From contig JAPXFQ010001297.1 of NCBI GenBank assembly GCA_028564705.1, forward strand, positions 434,001 to 498,000: a stretch of DNA of 64,000 nucleotides, written 5' to 3'. The notes under the pieces were generated by a model. The model saw only the letters and a program-made list of their open reading frames with translations. It did not search any database and was not told where the DNA came from. The stretch comes from Apricaphanius iberus (lineage: Eukaryota > Chordata > Actinopteri > Cyprinodontiformes > Aphaniidae). How positions within the stretch are numbered: position 1 is the stretch's first letter; the number at the start of each line of letters is the position of its first letter. The position numbers and the translations under genes are program-made. Positions 52,737 through 63,560 of this stretch are shown here, in pieces.

Positions 52737-55700
52737 TCTATGATAAACTGTGATCTTCTTTTCATTCACTTTCTTGTTCCTATTTCACTACATTTTCCCT
52801 TGTTTTTGGAAAAAATAATCTGATTGACCCATAAATGCTATTTTACTTTTGATAGTGAACTGTGTGTAGTTACCAGATGATATGTAATTTGCATAAAAGC
52901 TTGAGTTCTCAAACCAGTATCTCCTCCTTCTGGTTCCCCTCTCAAAATGACTCCAAGTGAAGAGAAAAAAGTCAACATGGTTGTAAACGACCAATTCCTA
53001 AACACTTTCATCCATAATAATCTCCTTCCTAATTGCATTTAAACCTCCAATATATATTTATTTTATAGACTACACTCAATAAAAAAACTAGTAATGTTAT
53101 ATTTCTGCTTCCATAGTACCAGGAGACATAGCAAAGACCCCACCAATAAGTCCATATTAAATGTACAAAGTGTACATCTTTTAACATGATTTAATTGAAG
53201 CTTCTATTTTAGGCTGTAGTTGATTAAAAGTTTAAATAGAGGTAATCCTCTGTTTATGATGCAATTTGATTTTACAATTTCATGATTATGTCTCTGTTTT
53301 TTAGCAACTATGTTTTTGGGAGTTAAGTAGAACACTACTGATCATGTTAAAAATCCATCTATGATCCATTTCCTAATCCTCCTATATCTATGTTCACATT
53401 GTTTTACACTTTACTCTTTGTAAAGCACTTTTTTTCAATGTAAAATTGTTTTTAAATGTTTATCAGTTCACACTTTAATGTGTTAATTAGCAACATGAAA
53501 TAAGTGTTAAATTGGGGCTGCGATGGACTGGCGGCCTGTCCAGGGTTTACCTCGCCTCTCGCCCATTGACAGCTGGAGATAGGCACCAGCACCCCCGCGA
53601 CCCCTTAAGGAATAAGCGGTTCAGAAAATGGATGGATGGATGGGGGCTAATTGCTCTTTTACTGGCTGTTCTTTAAGACCTCTTAATTTACCCTTAATTT
53701 TAAAGTCAGGATCTCTTGGTATTGACCATTAAAAAAAAATTCTAAAATGTATTTATTTTAATTTCTCTTTACTTTTCCTGATCAGCTTTTCTGTTTTCCA
53801 TAGGAATGTCTTGATGACATCGACAAAGCCTTAAACAGTGGTTATCCAGCTCATCTCTCACACAAACTGCAGGACCGTCGGGCTCTGTGTCTGAACCACC
53901 CCTCTGTATCGGAAAAAACAGTACAAAATCAACGCAATCCTGTCTCAAATGATGAAAAATGCAGCAAAAATGTTACGTTACCATCCAGTGAAGCCTTCAG
54001 ATTCTGGATTTGTCCTCAAGTTTCTGTCGGCTGCAGCAAGAAGAAAGGTTACCACCTGGTGGCTCTAAAGAGGATCACAGCTGGAGAAGTGATTTTGAGT
54101 GACAAACCGTTCAGCTGGGTCCTCATTCCAGGAGTTGAGAAGGTTAAAGGAAATCGAGGACAGGAGCAGGGCACACGGAGGGAAATGCTGTTTGGAACAG
54201 AGCACAGACGATGTCACTGGTGTTTGGCTGAAACTTTGTGTCCCGTGGCATGTAAGGGCTGCAGCTTCGGCCGGTATTGCTCAGCTGCATGTCAGTGGGA
54301 AGCCTGGGAAGAGCATCACCACTGGGAGTGTCCACTGGGAGCAGATCTTGCCGCAATGGGTGTAATGGCACAGCTTGCTCTCAGAGTAACGCTCAAGGCC
54401 GGGATTACAAAAATTCAACTAGCAAGGCAAACAATCCGAGATGAGCAGAGAAAATCTAAGCAGTATAATCCATACTTGACTGTGTTTCACTTGCTGCACC
54501 ATATAGAGAACCAGAGCACTGGTTTGCGTTTCCTATGTGCATTTACTGTGGCAACACTTTATCTCAAGCTCAGCAAGGAAGGTCCTCTTCCTATAACTTG
54601 GAAGCTTAGTGATGCTTCATCAATAATCAGCCAATCTCCGGATGGACCGAAAAAGAAGGGAGAGGACACAGAGTTGTGGGTTGTTGGAAGTGCAGTTCTG
54701 AGACACATGCTGCAACTGAGGTGTAATGCGCAGGCAGTCATCACACTGCAAGATACAGGTAACTTTTATACACATGTTAAATGTCCCAATAAACAACTGA
54801 AACTTAGGTTTTCAGAGGCTAAAGCAAATATTGGTGTGTAGTGCCTTGCAAAAATATTTTTACCCTTTCAACGTTTCCACATTTACACACTTTATGAACC
54901 CACACTTTAATATGTTTAATTGGTGTTTTACCCAATAGAACAGCAAAACAGAGTAGATAACTGTGAAGAGCACACTTTTGAGTTTTGTTTCTCTTTTTAA
55001 TCTATATTCTTAATACCTTATAGAACCAGTTCTCACTTTTTTGCCAATGCTTCTTTAAAAGCAACCAAAGTTTGTTTTGAAGGGATTGGAGAGCATCTGC
55101 TGCAGATTCTCTATTGGATTTGGGTCTGGCCTCTGACCGGGCCATTCTAATGTCTCATCTGACCAGAGCACCTTCTTGCACATGTCTGTTTTGTCCACAT
55201 GACTTTTGGGAAACCTGTTTCTTTCTTTTAGCAGTGACTTTCTACTTCCCATTTTTTCATTTGACAAGATTTATGAAGTTAATAAGGATTAGCTTTCCTG
55301 TTTGCAATAAATCCTACCGAGGGGTTAAAAGAAATACCTGCCAAACTTTTCAGATTCATTTTTGTGTTTATTTATAAACCAAATATAATTTTATTTTGGC
55401 AAGGCAATTTAATGTGTCAAGCACACTTTCAACAACAAGGTAATTGAAAGTGCTTTACATGAATCAGCTATAAAGAAATAAACAGAACATTTGATAAAAG
55501 CATGGAAATTAAAAGCAATTAAGATCAAGAATAAAAAATACATTAAAATAGAATAAAAAACTATGATTGAGCCTAATATTCATTTACTCAAAGCTCTAAA
55601 CAGATAAGTTGTAAGTTTTGATTTAAATAAGTTTTGATTTTAATTTACAGTTTGTGGCTGACAAACTGTAAAGAAAAGTACAAGGGTATAAATACTTTTG

Positions 55701-58700
55701 CAAGACTGTGTAAGTGTAATACTTTCGAATCAGTTTAAGAAAAACGCAACATTTAATTTATTGTCTTTTCCCTCTTACCAGGATCTGAAAACTCACAGGT
55801 GCAGTCAATGGAGGAAATTCGAATTGCCACAGCAATTTTTCCAACTCTCAGCCTTTTGAATCACTCCTGCTGTCCCAACACCAGTCTGGTGTTTAGCACT
55901 GGAGCAGCTGCAGATCCCTGTGGCTCACAGGAGTCCGTAGGTCTTAATCAACGTCTCATTGGGGAAGGACACCAAGGCCGGGGAGTCACTGTGACAGTCA
56001 GAGCAGCTAGAGTTATCACTCCTGGAGAAGAGATCCTGCACTGCTATGGTCAGTTATCATATAAGAAACCATAAATGCAAGCAAGCTTTTCCCTTTCTGT
56101 TTTCAAAAAAAATATTGAACTAAATTAGCCACTTTCATGAGAATGTATGTATTAAATTATTTTAGTATTTACTTGTAAAAACAATGGATGCCCCTCCAAA
56201 AAACATCACAAACAACATCATACATCACAAAGACATAATACATTAATTTATCAGTCTTTCCTGGAATCAGAATATGTTTTTAAAAATTTGAACAAGTTAA
56301 ATATGTGATACATGCCCTCAGGACCCCACAACAACAGGATGGGGACTCAAGAACGGCAGCGTCTTCTGCAGCAGCAGTACTACTTCCTGTGTGAGTGTGA
56401 GGCCTGCAGCGTGCAAGAGGAGCTGCTGATAGAGAGCAGCAGGAATGAGTCAGGACTCCTATGTTCAAAGTGCAAAGGAGCTCTTAAAGTATGTAAGAAT
56501 CTGTTTATTTATTACTCACTTAGGATAATTTCCTATCTACTCTTCTGTTTTACTGCTATGAATTGTTTGTAATCAATATTTAGTATATTTTCTATATGTT
56601 TTTTAGAAAAACAAAGGAAATGGATTTACATGTTCCCTTTTATCCTGTGGTCATCAAATATCTTCAGCCGATGTGCACCACAAGCTGCAGGAGGTCATGG
56701 TTGCCTTGGAGAAGGCTGTGGAGCTCATGGAAAGAGAAATTCCAGGTTTCTTTGTTAAACTTCAGCCTAAACGCTTAAGGCAGAAACATACAATTAAACA
56801 GTTATAAATAATCCTCTCTCCACTGTTCTGTCATCCAGTGGAAGCTCTGCACCTCCTGAAAAGGACCAGCAGGCAGTCTGGACTTGTACTCGGAGAGACT
56901 CATCCTCTGCAGGGAGAGTTGGCTGATGCTATTGCTAGAGCTTATGCTTCAATGGGTAAGAGTTAGAACTGTACAGTTACTATGTGTCATGTGATAAGAT
57001 CATGTGATAATTTGCCCTTATCAAATGAGAGGGTGTGTTTATGAATTTTTTTAATCTATAACTAAAATATCTGCCTACGTTTTACTAAAACAGTTTGTTT
57101 TTTTCCTTTCCTGATGATTATCAATACATTATCTGAATAGATTGAAAAATATTTTTGACAAAAGGGGATGCAACAAAGTAAAATTAAAAAAAATTACAAA
57201 ACGAACATTTATTTTCTTATACAGTATATTTTAGAAAGATCATATTTTAAAACCAGGAGCACGACTGAGAATTTAATTGAAGAGCAACACTTTGAAAAGA
57301 GAAAAAAAATCTTCCTTTTGTTTGCTTTTGTGAGCAGAGGTATCACTACTGGCATCAAATTATGCCCATGCATATTTACATTTTTACATATGTGGTTTCA
57401 AAACCACCCGCAAATCTCATACCTTTTCTAGGTTTTAGTCCTTTTTTAAGCTCTCAGAAAGGACCAGCATGATTAGAAACAACTAAAAGAGAAAGTATAT
57501 ACTAAGCCATATTAAATCGCAGCTAAATTTAGTTGGTCTGTGTTTCAAAATAAGTAGATATTACGGATTGCATAGCTGTAGATATTAGTATGTGTATTGT
57601 AACCTAGACAATTATGACACCACTTTAGTAGCAGAACAATAACTTTAATGAACACACCTAAGGCAGCTCTTCCTTTCACAGATACATTTCAGTCACGGTT
57701 TCAGCACAGAAGAGGTGCATAGCCTTCTGGGAAATCAGGTGGGTAGTTTCAACCCAGACACCGCTACACTGCTCCCCCCAAGCTGCCCCATCAACAGCGA
57801 ACACCCCAGAAACTATGACATTAACTTCCACCCTGCGTAACCACAACACACATTTTACAGATCAACAATAAAGTCCTGAAATCTTGTCGGAAGCTGCCGC
57901 CGCCGCCGGCATCCAGGTAGACAACACAGAAACTTTGCGGGACATGGGCCAACACCCTCTCCATCAGGCGGTCGAAGGTAGCTGGGGATCACAGAGGCCG
58001 AATGGCATCACCTTTAATTGCCACAGTCCCTGGCCAATGGTAAATGCAGTCTTGGGACGGGCTTCCTGGGCCAACTCCACCTGCCAATACCCACTGAGGA
58101 GGTCTAAGGAGCTGAACCAGCTGGACCCCGCCATGTTATCAAGTTTATCATCGATGCTGGGAAGGGGGTTGGAATCCTTCCGAGTGCTTTCGTTTAACCA
58201 ACGAAAGTCAATGTAGAACCGCCAGCCGCCATCTTTCTTTCCTCACCAGGACCACCGGTGCTGCTCAGGGGCTGTTTGAAGGTTCTATGATATCTGTCTC
58301 CAGCATCTCCTTGATCTTCTTCTCTGCTGCAGACCGCCTCAACAAGGGCAACCGGCGTGGGCTCAAACAAATGTGTCTTGTCTCACCTGTGTCGATGTTA
58401 TGTTGGACCAGGTTGGTACGGGAAGATTCCTCATCCTTGACAGTTAAAATGTCTATGTAGGTGTCAAGCACCTTCTGCAGCTGCCTGCACTGCTCCTCGC
58501 TCAGCTCGTTACAGCTCCTTTGGTACAGCTCCTGCACTGCCTGTCTCGTGTCCTGCGACGGAAGTCATGTGTATCTCTTGCCCATCGGTTCACCAGGCGG
58601 TCGGCATATTACCCCATTATCATCTTCCTACGGTTCTAGTATGTTCGCTCCTCGTACTCCCTCTTGGTTTTGGTGGCAGAGTTTAATGGTTATATGGTTC

Positions 58701-61324
58701 AAATAGAGTGTAGCTGCGGCCACATCTTTGATGCTTTTCTAAGCTATCAGCAGGGCCAATCCAGTAATGCAGGGGTCTTGGATGTCTGCCAGCCAGAACT
58801 GGTGTTTTCTTTTCCGACCCTCCACCTTTATTTGGAGAACCTGTCGGCCTCTCCTCTGGGTCCTGTCCCCAGTAGCTGTGACGACACATCTCTTTGTTGG
58901 GACCCAGCCCCGGGGCACCGGTAGTTCAGTCCTGGGTAGGACCCCTGGTCGGACCAAGGAAACAGTGGACCCAGTGTCCATTAAGGCACGAAGAGAGATT
59001 GAGCTTGATGTTCATGTACAGTCCACATGATCCCCCCTAGTCGGCCTATTTGCCATCTTGACTCAATAATAAGGGTATGCTCAGGTGGTGGTAGGCCCCC
59101 TACAGTACCACCCCTTCTCAGTTTAAAGGCGGAGGGAAATCTTGTTGTCGTGGGGCGGGAGCTGGACAGACCCGAGTTAGGTGACCCAACTCTCCACACC
59201 GGAAACATTCCGGTCTCTCTTTTGCCCCACTGCAGACATCGTGGTGTCTGCAGTGGGGCAAAATGACTACTCATCACTCTGTCCTCCTTTCCATCAGTTT
59301 CAGTAATGGCTTTGGCTAAATAAAACCTCAGGGTTGGGTTGTCATGCTGAACACGTAACATTGGTTCTACCCTTTCTGCTTCCCCAAGGATCTCTGATCA
59401 GCTGCCCAGGGGGTGGATGCAGATATTCTCCCGAAGTTTAGCCGGTCAAAGACGTCTAACGAAGGCCTGTAGAGCCAGTTTTTTCCTGCACTCCTGTGTC
59501 CAGGTCTGGGTACCCCCGGCGTGTTTGGAGTAGAATGTCTGCAGCGTAACATCCCAGTGTCTCATTGTTCTCTTGCGTGCTCGGCATAATTCCTCTTCCC
59601 AAACCGCCTCTGAAGAGCCTCCTGGACCAAAGTCCAGTCGGGACGTTCCTCTGGTCTTAGGTCAGACAGTACCTGAAGAGCTGCCCCTTCCAAGCTCAGA
59701 GCAACGGGCAATAATGTCTCTTCATGTGACCAGCCTCACAACTCAGCAGCCAAACTGACCGGAATGAGGTAACCTTAAAGCACCGTCTCTCCATAATAGC
59801 GGGGAAGTTTAGGCAGGGCCGTCAGGTGGCGCGGTACTGATGTCTCTGTAGCAGAGGTCCTCCCCCCCGGTTGTCGTATCACCTCATTGGGGCGGGCCGT
59901 TGGAGTGGAAGAACCTATCAGCCTTAAGAAAGGCTGCCAGCGATCCATGTGGCTCCATTGGGCTGGCTGCTGCAGGGGTGTGTCCCCCCTCCCACTTTGG
60001 TCTTCGGCTGGTTTTACACAAGATGAATCGTGATTCTCATGCCTTCTGTCACGTTTTCACTGCAGAGAAGGCGCTCCATCCAATTCTAACTCTGCGGAAA
60101 ATTGCTCAATTTCATTCACAGATGTCATCTTGTCTCACACTTCTGACACCAATGTAACCTTTGTAGGTTGGGTAGACGACTAAGACACCAGTTTAGTAGC
60201 AGAACAACCACTTTAATGAACATACCGCCGTCACATGTTAAAGACCCCGAATACACATCTCTTTAAGCATGTAAATGTATATCGGCATCAACATCTAGCT
60301 ATTGTAATTACAATGAACAACTAGACAAAGTTGATGGTTGTATCTGCAGTCTTGGGGAATTGGTTTTGGTGTTAGGAAGCTGTAAATTGAATATTACGTT
60401 ATTACAAACAATATTACCTTATTTCTCTGATAATTAACTTCTCCTTTGCAGTACACAAAAACGTAGCATGTGTGGCAGGTCTTGCGCAGCACTGTGATTA
60501 CGCAGGGGCTCGTGCGTGTCCACGCATACGCAAGATGTGTGTCCCAGGCCTGAGGCGCAAGAACACGCTTCTCCATTGACTTTACATGTAGACCTGATGC
60601 CCACAACGCTTCAAACACGATCGGTGTGATCGCACCGAAAGAGAAGATATTTTACAAACTACTGAGCAGAGATTTTATGCAGATAATGGATGTTCAGAAG
60701 TCAGTCAGAAAATCAGTTTCTGCAGGGAAACACAGTCTTTCAAAATCTATAAGAAAATTAAAAGTAGCCAATGTTGCCTTTGAATAGACTTTGTGTCTTT
60801 ACTGTTTAACTTTAAGTTGACTCTGTTTGCAACAAGATTGTTGATCCTGTGCAACAAAAACATCAATTTAGAAATGACATCATCTTTTTTTTCTTCTTCT
60901 GTTTCTGCAGGTGACTGGAAAAATGCAGCAACCCATCTGGAGCAAAGTGCTTTAGCTACCAGCTCCCAGTATGGAAAAGACAGCCTTGAACTGGGACAGC
61001 AGCTCTTCAAATTAGTTCAGCTCCACTTCAATGGGTAAGTCATGTCAATAGTTTGTCCTCTTATTTTCAGTCTATAAACTGGGCAGTTCTACACCAGCTC
61101 TACTTATTAGTGTTTCCTTGTTTTGCCCTACATGTTAAATAGAAATACCAGCTTTGTGTGTGTTCATTTTTTTTTCTTTCCTTTCTTCCAGTGGTGCCAG
61201 AGACCCAGCCCTTTCTGTCATTCCCAAGGTCAAACAAATCCTCTCCCTCCACTGCGGTCCTCACTGCCCTGAACTACAGGAACTGAATGCCATGGAGAAA
61301 TGTCTGAAAGGGTCGACGTTTTAG
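51028..61324 (+). CDS. smyd4: SET and MYND domain-containing protein 4 (10 exons)
   Basis: Putative lysine methyltransferase of the SMYD family. Ten exons join in frame to 756 residues plus stop (human SMYD4 is about 804). Visible order: N-terminal TPR-like helices (about 60-140, with 'CYANRSAALFHL'), first SET half (about 204-230), MYND zinc finger (about 260-299, Cys pairs plus final His/Cys), SET core with NHSCCPN (468-474) and the 'GEEILHCYG' motif (about 523-531), post-SET cysteines (CECEAC, then CSKC), and a C-terminal TPR-like region ending near 'LSLHCGP'. The start at 51028 has A at -3 and G at +4 and matches human MDLP; ATG at 51025 directly precedes it in frame. It lies divergent to rpa1 as in human. 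All catalytic-fold motifs are intact. Substrate is not deducible from sequence. Confidence 0.96.
51374..51518 (+). CDS. smyd4: smyd4 coding exon 2
   Basis: 145 nt after a strong TTTTCTTTTCCAG acceptor. It includes 'CREKGNSSFKSRDYKSAALH', a typical first TPR helix pair. Donor GTGAAT, ends in phase 0. Confidence 0.94.
51763..51852 (+). CDS. smyd4: smyd4 coding exon 3
   Basis: 90 nt encoding 30 residues including 'LSLCYANRSAALFHLQHY', the SMYD4 TPR motif. Acceptor TATTACAG, donor GTAGGG, phase 0 at both ends. Confidence 0.95.
52060..52345. repeat. Probable Tc1-like 5' end fragment
   Basis: 'gctttgaaaaagcatttgtccccttttgtgtg' region and 'tcatagaaatataacctgggtaaacac' resemble the terminal half of fish Tc1 elements. 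There is no second end, so only a fragment in smyd4 intron 3. Confidence 0.35.
52690..52735. repeat. (ATT)n microsatellite
   Basis: Imperfect ATT tract in smyd4 intron 3. Confidence 0.9.
53515..53642 (+). repeat. LINE 3' tail with (GATG)n
   Basis: 'gcgatggactggcggcctgt', 'ctcgcccattgacagctgg', 'caccagcacccccgcgaccc' and a terminal 'atggatggatggatg' form a widespread fish LINE tail. Lies about 160 bp upstream of smyd4 exon 4. Confidence 0.75.
53804..54758 (+). CDS. smyd4: smyd4 coding exon 4 (SET N-half and MYND finger)
   Basis: A 955-nt exon, the largest of the gene. It encodes the end of the TPR region, the N-terminal SET segment ('GYHLVALKRITAGEVILSD'), the whole MYND zinc finger (CHWC...CKGC...CSAAC...HHHWEC) and the SET insert up to 'VLRHMLQLRCNAQAVITLQD'. 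TTTTCCATAG acceptor, GTAACT donor, ends in phase 1. Confidence 0.96.
54841..55710 (-). mobile_element. Deleted Tc1-like transposon in smyd4 intron 4
   Basis: TA flanks and inverted ends of the form GTGCCTTGCAAAAATATTTT on the left and CACAGTCTTGCAAAAGTATT on the right (reverse complement). The minus strand retains 'KKVLWSDET' and 'PDPNPIENL' transposase pieces (55055-55267). A LINE tail (55395-55560) is inserted. It begins 82 bp after the donor of exon 4. Confidence 0.75.
55782..56048 (+). CDS. smyd4: smyd4 coding exon 5 (SET core)
   Basis: 267 nt encoding 'RIATAIFPTLSLLNHSCCPN' through 'EEILHCYG'. NHSCxPN is the SET-domain motif that binds S-adenosylmethionine, and the Tyr in HCYG is the expected active-site tyrosine. 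TTACCAG acceptor, GTCAGT donor, ends in phase 1. Confidence 0.97.
56322..56488 (+). CDS. smyd4: smyd4 coding exon 6 (post-SET)
   Basis: 167 nt encoding GPHNNRMGTQERQRLLQQQY, then the post-SET zinc-binding cysteines CECEAC, and further on CSKC. Acceptor TGCCCTCAG, donor GTATGT, ends in phase 0. Confidence 0.95.
56607..56745 (+). CDS. smyd4: smyd4 coding exon 7
   Basis: 139 nt, TTTTTTAG acceptor and a GTTTCT donor that is weaker than its neighbours. It encodes KNKGNGFTCSLLSCGHQISS and then a charged helix 'EKAVELMEREIP'. Reading frame and phase (ends in phase 1) fit exons 6 and 8. Confidence 0.88.
56839..56955 (+). CDS. smyd4: smyd4 coding exon 8
   Basis: 117 nt, CATCCAG acceptor and GTAAGA donor. 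It encodes VEALHLLKRTSRQSGLVLGE through ARAYASMG, resembling the helical C-terminal region of SMYD4 ('GEIADGLARACAALGDW' in human). Ends in phase 1. Confidence 0.92.
56956..57597. other. smyd4 intron 8, first part
   Basis: AT-rich sequence without a recognised feature before the LTR relic. Confidence 0.4.
58265..58537 (-). pseudogene. Ty3/gypsy reverse transcriptase N-terminal remnant
   Basis: 90 open codons including 'DTGETRHICLSPRRLP' and 'EMLETDIIEPSNSP', the typical entry into the Ty3/gypsy RT domain. Downstream RT motifs are present only in other frames. Confidence 0.8.
58739..58981 (-). pseudogene. Retrotransposon aspartic protease remnant
   Basis: 80 open codons with the DTGSTVSLV active-site motif near the N-terminus. 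The continuation into reverse transcriptase is interrupted by frame changes. Confidence 0.75.
59220..59263. repeat. 19-bp perfect inverted repeat inside the gag relic
   Basis: Arms 59220-59238 and 59245-59263 are exact reverse complements around a 6-base spacer. It sits right beside the zinc-knuckle coding stretch. See findings. Confidence 0.95.
60134..60151 (-). other. Retrotransposon primer-binding site
   Basis: Read on the minus strand, TGGTGTCAGAAGTGTGAG starts one base after the LTR edge at 60153. TGG at the start and the position fit a tRNA-primed PBS. Donor tRNA not assigned. Confidence 0.6.
60911..61034 (+). CDS. smyd4: smyd4 coding exon 9
   Basis: 124 nt, TTTCTGCAG acceptor and GTAAGT donor. 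It encodes GDWKNAATHLEQSALATSSQ through ELGQQLFKLVQLHFNG, matching the human block GDWQKSATHLQRS...FKLAQIFFNG. About 4 kb of retroelement-bearing intron precedes it. Confidence 0.95.
61192..61324 (+). CDS. smyd4: smyd4 coding exon 10 and stop
   Basis: 133 nt after CTTTCTTCCAG. It encodes GARDPALSVIPKVKQILSLH, then CGPHCPELQELNAM and a short tail ending at TAG (61322-61324). 'LSLHCGP' is shared with the human C-terminus. Confidence 0.94.
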
Positions 61325-63385
61325 GATTAAACCCAACTGACCACATTTAAAATCTAAATATAGTATTTGTATTAACAAAAACTGAAGAAAATGAGTTCAA
61401 ATTTCTGATCAAAGGTGTTTTGGTTTAGGAAAGAGTTATTTTTTTGTCTGTAAGCACCTGTAAGCATGTGTGTCTGTGTGTGTCAGAATGGATCCATCAG
61501 TAATTTCAATTTCATGCTTCAGTTGTAGCCTGCACTGTAAAAGAGAACCTTTCCACCAGCTACTTCCAGGTTACAGGGACACTGAGTCAAACAGATCTAA
61601 GCATTTGTTATAGTTCTGGACTTTTCATCTTTTTTGTGTGTGTGTGTGTGTGTATGGGGTGGGGGGTATCTTGTTTAGAAACCTATTAAGAATTATTTAA
61701 AACCAAGCAAATTTCTCTCCAAAGTCAACCTTGGAAGCCTGAATATGCCGTTCTCTGACCTTTAGATGGCAGTAGTTGTACACTGACTAATTCAATTTCA
61801 TGCTTGAATTGCTGGAAAGCAGCATGATGTTTTGACTCTTGAACCTGTGGTGCATATCCCTCGGGACCTTCACCCTAAAGTCCCTCATAACTCAGTTCTA
61901 TTATGGCTTTATTAACGAATAATGACAGATCCGATCAGAATACGCACTTTTGTAAAGATTCTGTAGTTTCATCGAATAAACAACTAATGTTGATAAAAGA
62001 CAGTAAAACAGAACACACATCTGGAAGTCCCCAGGGATCCACTATTTTGAAGGTGGCCAATAGGACAGATTTGGATTTATGCGTGGAAGTCAAGGTCAAA
62101 AAAAAAAAAAATAAGTGGTGGAATCAGGTCACAGCTAGTTTGCACTGAGCACAGCAAAAGGCCAAATATTTGGTAATCAGTCTAATGTCCAGTTCAAACA
62201 AAAAATAATAATTTGCAACTGCTGCACTGTATATGCAGAGGCTTTCTGAAGTGCACATAGTCCTATTAAGATGTTAAGTTAATATTAAGATTTTGATAAA
62301 TGAATTCCAAACTTTATCTAACAATTGATGTGACATTTATTTTGAATAATTCATCAATTTACTTGAGTTACGCTGAGTATCAGTTATAGGGAGTTCAGCT
62401 GCCAACTAAGATCATCCAGATTCAATTCACTGATGCAATCTTTAAATTTGCCATTTTTAGTTCAATGTGTCAAGCTCTTCCCATGAAGGAGAATGTGGTA
62501 TTTGAAGGTCTCAACATTCTGTATGACATTAAATGTGTTTTTAATATTTTTTTAGACTTTTTTTTTTCCTCGCTCCGGCTTCTGTTTCTTTTTGTATTTT
62601 GAAGCTCTTCTCAGAACTTGTAGTGACTGATAGAAACTATGGAAGACCTGCAACACTTATCAGCAAGTACAAATTATATTTTCGTTTACATTTAACAACA
62701 ATCTGCTGTATTGAAGTGTCAAGGCTAAGATTTTATTGCTGCAAGGTCAAAATCTCCCTAAACCTTTTGGGAGAAATAATTCAACATGGAATGAAGGAAC
62801 ACTCCACGTCCCGAGAGTCAGCTTCTGTAACCGAGGATCGGCCTTCATAGTACACCTGACCAATGTGGCCCCTCCCACATATCGTGAGCTCATGACAAGG
62901 GGTGATTTGGGGCATGTTGCCTCTATACCGCCTGAGCCCAGCACTGCCCAAAGACCTGGCCACCAGGCCTTGCTCCAGAGGGGGGCCCCATTGAGCCGCC
63001 TCCGGGCAAGGGAACATGGATGGATGGATGGCATGAGCCAAACTCCAACATTGGTTGACAGAATCATCATCAAAAGCCTGAACACTATGAAACACAATTT
63101 AGTTTTGATGCATAAAATTTAGCTGTCATCTAAAAAGAGCATTTTCATCATGGTGAGTCAAGCATACATACAGTAATATATTGCGTATGGCAGTAGATGT
63201 CTTTATAATCTGAGTGATTTAGTCAACTTCTGCAGGGTTTGAGGTGGGAGACTGACAGACACTAAAGAAAGAAGACTGGATGCTAAAATTAATGGGTATT
63301 TCAACAAAGTATCCAGCGCATGCACACTTATGCAACCTGGTAATTACAATTTTATTATATACATTTTTTAAAGGTTTTTGTTTGC
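61325..63385. other. Downstream of smyd4, no gene recognised
   Basis: Probably smyd4 3' UTR to about 62000, then unannotated sequence. A GC-rich patch at 62850-63030 ('gggccccattgagccgcctc' then 'atggatggatgg') looks like a dispersed-repeat piece. A short GT run is at about 61637-61653. Confidence 0.45.
61975..61980 (+). promoter_or_regulatory. Candidate smyd4 polyadenylation signal
   Basis: First canonical AATAAA after the smyd4 stop codon, about 650 bp downstream. Position is plausible for a 3' UTR, but no transcript evidence is available. Confidence 0.3.
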
Positions 63386-63389
63386 ACTA

Positions 63390-63560
63390 GTGGCCTTTAT
63401 TTGAAAGTTGTTGGACAGGAAGAATAATAGAGAGGGGGGGAAGACATGCAGCATATGTTATGGGGCTGGGAATCAAACCCCAGACAGCTGCGACGAGAGC
63501 CGTAGCCCGTGCACGGCTTGGGGGCGCCCGCCGCACCACCACGCCAATTGAAGCCCCATT
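63390..63560 (-). repeat. tRNA-like SINE fragment, antisense
   Basis: 'gctgggaatcaaacccc' is the reverse complement of a B box (GGTTTGATTCC). 'gggggaagacatgcagca' beside it is typical of a widespread fish repeat. Confidence 0.55.

Larger units (their letters stand above)
57598..60250 (-). mobile_element. Ty3/gypsy LTR retrotransposon relic in smyd4 intron 8
   Basis: Minus-strand relic. Similar terminal blocks begin TGTAACC at 57598 and 60153 and share 'tttagtagcagaacaa' and 'ctttaatgaaca'; they read as the 3' and 5' LTR edges. Between them, in minus-strand order: a gag-type CX2CX4HX4C zinc knuckle (59166-59207), an aspartic protease with DTGS (58739-58981), and the start of reverse transcriptase (58265-58537, continuing in broken frames to about 57900). 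RNase H and integrase are absent, so the element is internally deleted as well as frameshifted. Not functional. Confidence 0.8.

Noticed and set aside
57884..58216. 110-codon plus-strand frame in smyd4 intron 8
   Set aside because: Antisense of the retrotransposon reverse transcriptase relic.
62747..63122. Overlapping frames of 104-128 codons downstream of smyd4
   Set aside because: Open on both strands at the same place because of GC-rich repeat sequence. No recognisable domain.
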